Part shown: positions 55,613 to 61,479 of the stretch, piece by piece
Position numbering within the stretch: position 1 is the first letter of the stretch
How the letters are laid out: each line of letters begins with the position of its first letter
Position numbers and translations under genes: made by a program
Assembly (NCBI RefSeq): GCF_913776015.1
Contig: NZ_CAJYMD010000040.1
Span: 1-61,479 of the forward strand
From: an uncultured Oxalicibacterium sp.
Lineage (GTDB): Bacteria > Pseudomonadota > Gammaproteobacteria > Burkholderiales > Burkholderiaceae_D
Direction: 5' to 3'
DNA length: 61,479 nucleotides
The notes under the pieces: model-generated
Databases searched by the model: none
What the model was told of the DNA's origin: nothing
The model's input: the letters and a program-made list of their open reading frames with translations, nothing else

Positions 55613-56509
55613 TCAGAAGCCGTAACTCAAACCGGCAACGATGCGGTTGCTCTGGCTGATACCGAAACGGTTTTCACCACCGATGATGCCGGTCAGGCTC
55701 CACGTAATACCGGTATTGGCAATCGGCTGCGAGAGGCCGACGATCAAATGCCGGAAGCCACCGCTGGTCGGTGCATTGCCTGCCACGCAACCTGAAACGG
55801 CAAAGCTTTCGCCGGCAGCACATGCTGTTCCCAGATACGTATCGTAGGTCCCCAGATACTTGCCTTCCTTGTTGTAGGTGTAGTAACCGAGCGATGCCGT
55901 GAACATCAGCGAATTGACCAAAGGCTTGCTGTAATTAAGCGTCCAGTAGGTGTCCCCTTTGTTACCCCATACCGTATCGTTGAGCAAGGTCTGTGCACTC
56001 AGTTCGAAATCCGAATAGCTGACAGCCAGCTTGCTTTCCACGCCATTGGCGTTCTTGCCGTTGTAGTAGGCATAACCGATCAGGCCGGCGTTGTAACCGA
56101 AATCACCAACCTTGCCCTTGTATCCGGCATAGAAATCGTTTTCGATGGATTTATCCTGCTGAAAATCCAGCGTGCCGCTGCGATCCGAATAGGAACGCCC
56201 AAGCTGCTTGTACGAATAATTGATCGTCGAAGCCCAGTAACCCGCGTAAAACCCGGATGGATGGGTGTAATCGAGCCCCCATTGCAAGGCCGCACGATTG
56301 GACTCTGGCGCATCGGCACCTTCATTACCCAAACCCGGCTTGCTCGGACCATAGGTGGTGGTGATACCGCGCAACACATACTTGCTTACGACATCTACGT
56401 GACCTGTCCAACTGGGAGCGTCGCTCCCTTCCTGCGCATGAGCACCGGCCCCTGCTGCAAACATCCCCACACTTGCGAGCGCCAGAACGATGGAACGATA
56501 GCGTGACAT
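55613..56509 (-). CDS. TorF-family putative porin
   Basis: A 298-residue outer-membrane beta-barrel protein. A signal peptide (IVLALASVGMFAAGAGAHAQ) is followed by alternating amphipathic strands such as WTGHVDVVSKYVLRGIT, FYAGYWASTINYSY, ELDFYAGYKGK-type turns, and a terminal strand NRIVAGLSYGF ending in Phe. The opening WxGxVDVVSKYVLRGxT is characteristic of this conserved family of unknown substrate. AAGGGAG precedes the ATG. It lies 57 bp after the carboxylase gene and is probably co-transcribed, which suggests a role in substrate entry. Confidence 0.88.
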   Translation of the reverse strand: MSRYRSIVLALASVGMFAAGAGAHAQEGSDAPSWTGHVDVVSKYVLRGITTTYGPSKPGLGNEGADAPESNRAALQWGLDYTHPSGFYAGYWASTINYSYKQLGRSYSDRSGTLDFQQDKSIENDFYAGYKGKVGDFGYNAGLIGYAYYNGKNANGVESKLAVSYSDFELSAQTLLNDTVWGNKGDTYWTLNYSKPLVNSLMFTASLGYYTYNKEGKYLGTYDTYLGTACAAGESFAVSGCVAGNAPTSGGFRHLIVGLSQPIANTGITWSLTGIIGGENRFGISQSNRIVAGLSYGF

Positions 56510-56566
56510 AACAAACTCCCTTTAGAAAAAGAACACAACCACGAATGAATGCAGGACCGCCCTGCC

Positions 56567-59500
56567 TTACTGCACACTTTCCTGAAGCACCGCCAGATGC
56601 TGCCCACCCGCAACGGGCGTCCCTTCGCCAACCAGCCATTCGGTCAATACGCCGCCCTCGTGCGCAACCAGCGGAATTTCCATCTTCATGGATTCGAGAA
56701 TGGCGATCGTTTCACCCTCGGCGACGGTTTCGCCGACCTGCTTGACGATCTTCCAGACACTGCCGGGCACTACGGCAGACAGATACCGACTGCCCGGCGG
56801 CAGATCGACAGGTGCTGCGTTGCTACTGGCCGCTTCTTCACCGACGAACTCGGCCTGACCACTGACACGCCAGCGTTCACGCTCCGCCTCGAATGCAGCT
56901 TGCTGCTTTTGCTTGAAGGTAGAGATCGACGACTGTTCGTCGGACAGGAAACGGTTGTAATCGGCCAGCGAAAACGTGGTCTCTTCGATGCGAACATCGA
57001 AACGCCCCAGCGGAAAATCGCGACGATGTTCGAGCAGTGTTTCTTCATCCACTTCATAGAAACGAATCTGATCGAAGAAGCGCAGCAACCAGGGCTTGCC
57101 ATCACGGAAGCTGGCAGTCTGCCGATAGCGATTCCACATCTGGATCGTGCGTCCGACGAACTGATAGCCGCCCGGACCTTCCATACCGTAGACGCAGAGA
57201 TAGGCTCCGCCGATACCAACCGCGTTTTCTGGTGTCCACGTACGTGCCGGGTTGTACTTCGTGGTGACGAGGCGATGCCGCGGATCGACAGGTGTGGCAA
57301 CCGGCGCACCGAGATAGACATCGCCCAGGCCCAGCACCATGTAGCTGGCATTGAACAGCACGTTGTAGACATCGTCGATGCTGTCGAGACCGTTGATGCG
57401 ACGAATGAACTCGATATTGCTTGGGCACCATGGCGCATCCGGACGCACCGTGGTCTGGTACTTCTGAATCGCCAGGCGCGTCTGGGCATCGTTCCATGCC
57501 AGCGGCAGATGCACGATGCGCGACGGCACCACCATCTGATCGACGGCAGGCAATGCCTTTGCCAATGCATCGACTTGCGCAATCAATGCCGCGCCCGAAA
57601 TCTGGCGGTGATCGAAGTGCACCTGCAGCGAACGAATACCCGGCGTGAGATCAACCAGACCGTGCAGGCTGGCCGATTCGATCGCCGTCATCAGGGCATG
57701 CACACGAAAACGCAGGTTGATATCGAGTACGAGTTCACCGAACTCGACAAGCAGGTAATCGTCGCCTGCACGTCGATAGACGATGCGCGTACCGTCATCG
57801 AGGCAGGTTTCATCGATCACCGCCGGCGCATGGTGCCCCGCTTCGCTTTCGGTCGGCACGAATATTGGTGGCGCCAATTCACCCGATGCAACTGCAAAAA
57901 CCTGTTCCATGCGCGCGCGCATCGTTGCCGCCTCATCAGGCAGTACGCGTACGAACCGCACGGTATCGCCCGGCTTTAATTGCCCCATCTTCCACAAATC
58001 GGCGGAGACGATGACGGCTGGACAAACGAAGCCGCCCAGGCTCGGGCCATCCGGACCGAGAATGACCGGCATATCGCCCGTAAAATCGATGGAGCCGATG
58101 GCATAGGCGTTGTCGTGGATGTTCGACGGATGCAGGCCCGCTTCGCCGCCATCGGTACGCGCCCAGCGTGGCTTGGGACCGATCAGGCGCACGCCGGTAC
58201 GACTGGAATTGAAATGCACCTGCCAGTCTGTACTGAAGAACATCTGAATGTCTTCATCGGTAAAGAAGTCGGGCGCGCCGTGCGGGCCATAATGCACGGC
58301 GATTTTCCATTCATGACCGTACTGCGGGATCGAGGATGGTTCCGGCGTGTTGATCCTGGCTTGGGTAGGCTTGAGCTTCAATACATCGCCGGCACGCACG
58401 GCACGACCACCATGCCCGCCGAAATTACCGAGCGTGAAGGTAGCGCGACTGTCCAGATAGGCTGGCGCGTCCAGCCCACCCGCAAACGCCAGATAAGCAC
58501 GTACGCCGGCACCCGTGACGCTACCGCAACGCAACGTTTCGCCGGCCTTGATCTCATGCGCCTGCCAGTTTGGCAGCGTGCGCTTGCCATGTGGCCCGTT
58601 GACCGTGGCACCCATATCGGCGCCTGCCAGGGCGATCGTGCAATCGCAATTGAAGGACAGCGTCGCGCCCTGCAACGTCAGTTCAAGTGCTGCAGCGTCT
58701 TCAGCGTTACCGAGGAGATGATTGGCAAAACGATGTGCATACGAATCCATCGGTCCCGAGGGCGGAATACCGACCGCCCACAATCCCAAACGTCCCGGGT
58801 AATCCTGCACCGTCGTTTGGATACCGCCGTCGATCACATCAACGGTCAGCGGCTGATAGACCATCTCGGCCAGCATTTGCGTGATCTGCTGGCCGGCAAC
58901 GAACGGCGCGTGTGCCAGGATCGTATCGAGATAAGCCAGATTGGTCTGAATGCCATCGATCCGCGTGGTCTGCAATGCAGTACGTAAGGCCGTAATCGAT
59001 TCTTCCCGACTCTGGCTGGCCACGATCAACTTGACCAGCAAAGGATCGTAATACGGGCTGACCGTGACGCCGCGTTCGACCCAGGTATCGACGCGCAGGC
59101 CTTCGGCGAATTCCACTGCCGTCAGTACACCGGATGAAGGTTGAAAATTCTTACCCGGATCTTCGGCGTACACGCGCAGTTGCATCGCATGCCCATGCGA
59201 CTGAAGTGCATCCTGCGCAGGCAGCGTAAAGCCCTCCGTCGCTGCGCGAATCATCCACTCGACAAGATCGACGCCGAATACTTCTTCGGTCACGCCATGT
59301 TCGACCTGCAGACGTGTATTCACTTCGAGGAAATAGAACGCCCCGGTGTCGGCATCCAGCACGTATTCGACCGTACCGGCCGAGAGATAAGACAGGGACG
59401 ATGCAAGACGCACAGCCGTCTCTGCCAGTGCCTGTCGCGTCGCGTCCGACAAGCCGGGGGCTGGCGTTTCCTCAATGACCTTCTGGTTACGACGTTGCAC

Positions 59501-60187
59501 CGAGCAATCGCGCTCGCCGAGCGAGACGACATTGCCGCGCCCATCGCCGAAGATTTGTACTTCAACGTGACGCGCACGCTGCACGAACTTCTCGAGATAG
59601 ATGCCGCCGTTCTTGAAGTTGTTTTCCGACAGATGGCGCACCGATGCAAACGCCGCTTGCAACTCGTCATCGTTGTGGCAAAGGCGCATGCCGATACCGC
59701 CACCGCCTGCCGTACTCTTAAGCATGACCGGATAACCGATGCGCGCGGCTTCGCGTACGGCTTCCGCTTCATCTGCCAGCAATCCCGTGCCCGGCAACAA
59801 GGGCACGTCCGCTTTCAAGGCCAACTCGCGTGCCGTGTGCTTGAGGCCGAAGGCACGCATCTGTTCGGGCGTCGGACCAATGAAAACGATGCCGGCTTGC
59901 GCACAGCTTTCCGCAAAGGCAGCGTTCTCGCTCATGAAACCGTAGCCCGGATGAATGGCCTGCACACCCAATTCGCGCGCGACTTCCAGAATGCGCTCAG
60001 CGCAGAGATAGCTCTCGCTGGCCGGGGCAGGCCCGACACATACCGCTTCATCGGCCAGTCGCACATGCAGGGATTCGATATCCGCTTCCGAATAAATCGC
60101 CACCGTGCGAATGCCCATCGCTCGCGCCGTGCGGATGACACGACAAGCGATCTCACCACGATTGGCGATCAGGATCTTGTTGAACAT
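56567..60187 (-). CDS. Biotin-dependent urea/guanidine carboxylase
   Basis: A 1206-residue multidomain carboxylase. Residues 1-450 are biotin carboxylase (ILIANRGEIACRV, ATP-grasp loop KSTAGGGGIGMR). A KipA/AHS2 domain (VIDGGIQTTVQDYPGRLG, GIPPSGPMDSYAHRFANHLL) and a KipI/AHS1 domain (DLTPGIRSLQVHFD) form the carboxyltransferase. The C terminus is a biotinyl domain with ESMKM, biotin on Lys1168. Family members carboxylate urea to allophanate or guanidine to carboxyguanidine. The two DUF1989 genes directly upstream are the hallmark of guanidine carboxylase operons, so guanidine is the more likely substrate. The usual downstream allophanate hydrolase is missing. Confidence 0.93.
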   Translation of the reverse strand: MFNKILIANRGEIACRVIRTARAMGIRTVAIYSEADIESLHVRLADEAVCVGPAPASESYLCAERILEVARELGVQAIHPGYGFMSENAAFAESCAQAGIVFIGPTPEQMRAFGLKHTARELALKADVPLLPGTGLLADEAEAVREAARIGYPVMLKSTAGGGGIGMRLCHNDDELQAAFASVRHLSENNFKNGGIYLEKFVQRARHVEVQIFGDGRGNVVSLGERDCSVQRRNQKVIEETPAPGLSDATRQALAETAVRLASSLSYLSAGTVEYVLDADTGAFYFLEVNTRLQVEHGVTEEVFGVDLVEWMIRAATEGFTLPAQDALQSHGHAMQLRVYAEDPGKNFQPSSGVLTAVEFAEGLRVDTWVERGVTVSPYYDPLLVKLIVASQSREESITALRTALQTTRIDGIQTNLAYLDTILAHAPFVAGQQITQMLAEMVYQPLTVDVIDGGIQTTVQDYPGRLGLWAVGIPPSGPMDSYAHRFANHLLGNAEDAAALELTLQGATLSFNCDCTIALAGADMGATVNGPHGKRTLPNWQAHEIKAGETLRCGSVTGAGVRAYLAFAGGLDAPAYLDSRATFTLGNFGGHGGRAVRAGDVLKLKPTQARINTPEPSSIPQYGHEWKIAVHYGPHGAPDFFTDEDIQMFFSTDWQVHFNSSRTGVRLIGPKPRWARTDGGEAGLHPSNIHDNAYAIGSIDFTGDMPVILGPDGPSLGGFVCPAVIVSADLWKMGQLKPGDTVRFVRVLPDEAATMRARMEQVFAVASGELAPPIFVPTESEAGHHAPAVIDETCLDDGTRIVYRRAGDDYLLVEFGELVLDINLRFRVHALMTAIESASLHGLVDLTPGIRSLQVHFDHRQISGAALIAQVDALAKALPAVDQMVVPSRIVHLPLAWNDAQTRLAIQKYQTTVRPDAPWCPSNIEFIRRINGLDSIDDVYNVLFNASYMVLGLGDVYLGAPVATPVDPRHRLVTTKYNPARTWTPENAVGIGGAYLCVYGMEGPGGYQFVGRTIQMWNRYRQTASFRDGKPWLLRFFDQIRFYEVDEETLLEHRRDFPLGRFDVRIEETTFSLADYNRFLSDEQSSISTFKQKQQAAFEAERERWRVSGQAEFVGEEAASSNAAPVDLPPGSRYLSAVVPGSVWKIVKQVGETVAEGETIAILESMKMEIPLVAHEGGVLTEWLVGEGTPVAGGQHLAVLQESVQ

Positions 60188-60205
60188 AGGTCTCCAGATT
60201 TCTCG

Positions 60206-60856
60206 TTATTGCACGCTGTCCCAGATCAGGAACTGGACAGGTGTCGGGTTGTAGGCATTGCAGGGATTGTTCAGCTGCGGGCAATTGGAAACGAGGACGA
60301 GGACATCCATCTCGGCCCGCATCTCGACATACTTGCCGGGACCGGACACCCCATCCTCGAACGTGAGTCCGCCTTCGGGCGTGACCGGCACATTCATGAA
60401 GAAATTGATGTTGGGAACCAGATCGCGCTTGCCCATGCCGTTGTCGGCACGCGCCAGCGTCAGCAGATAGTTGTCGCGACAGCTGTGCATGAACTTCTTT
60501 TGCGTCGCATAGCGCACGGTATTGCTTTCGGAAGCACAGGCACCGCCCAGCGTGTCGTGACGGCCACACGTATCGGCAACGATGGTGAGCATGGGATTGC
60601 CACGGTTCGATACCAATACAGAACCGGTGCTCAAGTAGATACCGCCCTGCCGTTGCAGCGTGTCGGTCACGCTGTAGCTTTCTTCGGTATCGTTGGCGTT
60701 ATAGAAAATCGTGTCGACGGCCTGATTGCCTTCGAGATCGACGATGCGCAGCGTTTGTCCGCGCTTGAGCGTGTACAGCCAGCCTTCGCCGGCCGGATGC
60801 AGATAATCGAGAATGGCGTTGGACGCATCCAGCGTGCTTGTTTTCAGCGTTTGCAT
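60206..60856 (-). CDS. DUF1989 protein, carboxyguanidine deiminase subunit (urea carboxylase-associated protein 2)
   Basis: A 216-residue DUF1989 protein. [33 protein letters not shown] and [13 protein letters not shown] are the family motifs, with conserved Cys and acidic residues suited to metal binding. The pair of DUF1989 proteins next to guanidine carboxylases forms carboxyguanidine deiminase (CgdAB), converting carboxyguanidine to allophanate. I do not assign A or B. It lies 9 bp after the other DUF1989 gene and 18 bp before the carboxylase. Confidence 0.9.
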   Translation of the reverse strand: MQTLKTSTLDASNAILDYLHPAGEGWLYTLKRGQTLRIVDLEGNQAVDTIFYNANDTEESYSVTDTLQRQGGIYLSTGSVLVSNRGNPMLTIVADTCGRHDTLGGACASESNTVRYATQKKFMHSCRDNYLLTLARADNGMGKRDLVPNINFFMNVPVTPEGGLTFEDGVSGPGKYVEMRAEMDVLVLVSNCPQLNNPCNAYNPTPVQFLIWDSVQ

Positions 60857-60865
60857 GACTGTCTC

Positions 60866-61479
60866 CTAGCGATAAACGAGTTCGGTGTTGTAGTAGCCGC
60901 GGCGGTTTTCCGGGCAGGACAAGCGACAACTATCCGTCGGACCAGCGGTACCGCTTTCCCAGGCGACGAGGCCGACTTTCTTGGGTGTGTACGTAGCCGA
61001 TGGGTCGAGCGGATGCGGCGCCGTGGAGATCAGGAGCAAGGTGTCCATCTCGAAACGCAACTCGACGAAGTCGCCCTTCTTGCTGTGATCGCTGACGAAC
61101 TGAAAGCGCCCCCTTTCATCCACCATCACCTTGGAAAACAGGTTGAGATTCGGCACCAGATCGCGCAGTCCCAGTCCCCATTTCCCCATTTCGATGAGCA
61201 AGCTGTCCTTGCCGTTGCGCGCCATAGCATTGCGATGTTCCTGATAGCGACGTTCGCCATATTTTTTCTGCACGAGCGCCGCATCCGACACACCGCACAA
61301 CGGGTCATGCCAGCCGACCGTGTCGCGCGAGATCGACGCGAGGATGCGGCCCATATCGGAATACAGCACGTTGCCAGCCGTCAGATGCGCGGTGTGCTGG
61401 GCCTTGAGCGAATCAGGCAGGTTCAAACGTTCCGTCCGTTCGTCGGCGCGATACATCAGGACAGACGCGTTGGCACCAC
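60866..61479 (-). CDS. DUF1989 protein, carboxyguanidine deiminase subunit (urea carboxylase-associated protein 1), partial
   Basis: Partner of the preceding DUF1989 gene, cut at its 5' end by the window edge. The frame runs open to the edge: residues GANASVL precede the internal Met at 61456, and ERTERLNLPDSLKAQHTAHLTAGNVLYSDMGRIL is the conserved core. The true start is therefore outside the window. Further motifs are HDPLCGVSDAALV, LRDLVPNLNLFSKV and C-terminal CRLSCPENRRGYYNTELVY. A transporter and another riboswitch would be expected upstream. Confidence 0.9.
   Translation of the reverse strand, partial: GANASVLMYRADERTERLNLPDSLKAQHTAHLTAGNVLYSDMGRILASISRDTVGWHDPLCGVSDAALVQKKYGERRYQEHRNAMARNGKDSLLIEMGKWGLGLRDLVPNLNLFSKVMVDERGRFQFVSDHSKKGDFVELRFEMDTLLLISTAPHPLDPSATYTPKKVGLVAWESGTAGPTDSCRLSCPENRRGYYNTELVYR

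Overview
The window looks like a chromosomal segment of a betaproteobacterium, most likely family Oxalobacteraceae (Herminiimonas/Janthinobacterium-like). This rests on gene order and protein character: rpmB-rpmG, argF-argG, the adk/kdsB/lpxK/exbD/exbB block, xseA-sodB, and FkpB, YajQ and RsgA of betaproteobacterial type. No database search was possible, so the placement is inferred.

Layout. 0-25.5 kb is mostly conserved housekeeping: fkpB, radC, ribosomal L28/L33, orn, a Ste24 protease-phhB-rsgA run, argF, argG, ppnP, trpS (preceded by a tryptophan leader-peptide attenuator), murB, yajQ, an acyl desaturase, mscS, an RsmB-like methyltransferase, purN, an exported RNase with its barstar inhibitor, a patatin, ggt, and an adk/kdsB/Trm112-like/lpxK/exbD/exbB series. 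From 25.5 to 46.6 kb an accessory block separates exbB from xseA, genes that I remember as adjacent in related genomes. It holds two chemoreceptors, an AAA+ ATPase with an unrecognised N-terminal region, a RarD-type permease, and a two-partner secretion locus: a 3591-residue TpsA adhesin, its TpsB pore, and an IalB-like protein coupled to the adhesin. xseA and sodB resume the conserved order at 46.6-49 kb, with a Fur-box-like palindrome between them.

From 50.7 kb to the right edge lies what I consider the most interesting part, a nitrogen-scavenging region. At the far right are two DUF1989 proteins (carboxyguanidine deiminase-type, one cut by the edge), a urea/guanidine carboxylase and a TorF-type porin. 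Next, on the same strand, comes a six-gene operon: periplasmic binding protein, membrane di-iron desaturase/hydroxylase, small membrane protein, biuret/guanylurea-hydrolase-like cysteine hydrolase, metallo-beta-lactamase-fold lactonase and an HRI1-like protein. Most of its junctions are 4-bp ATGA overlaps. It is preceded by a clear ykkC-class (guanidine-I) riboswitch and, further upstream, a sigma-54-type -24/-12 promoter. Together these suggest an operon expressed under nitrogen limitation and gated by guanidine, whose enzymes do not match the known guanidine carboxylase pathway. No allophanate hydrolase is present in the window.

I saw no tRNA, rRNA, CRISPR array, insertion sequence or prophage.
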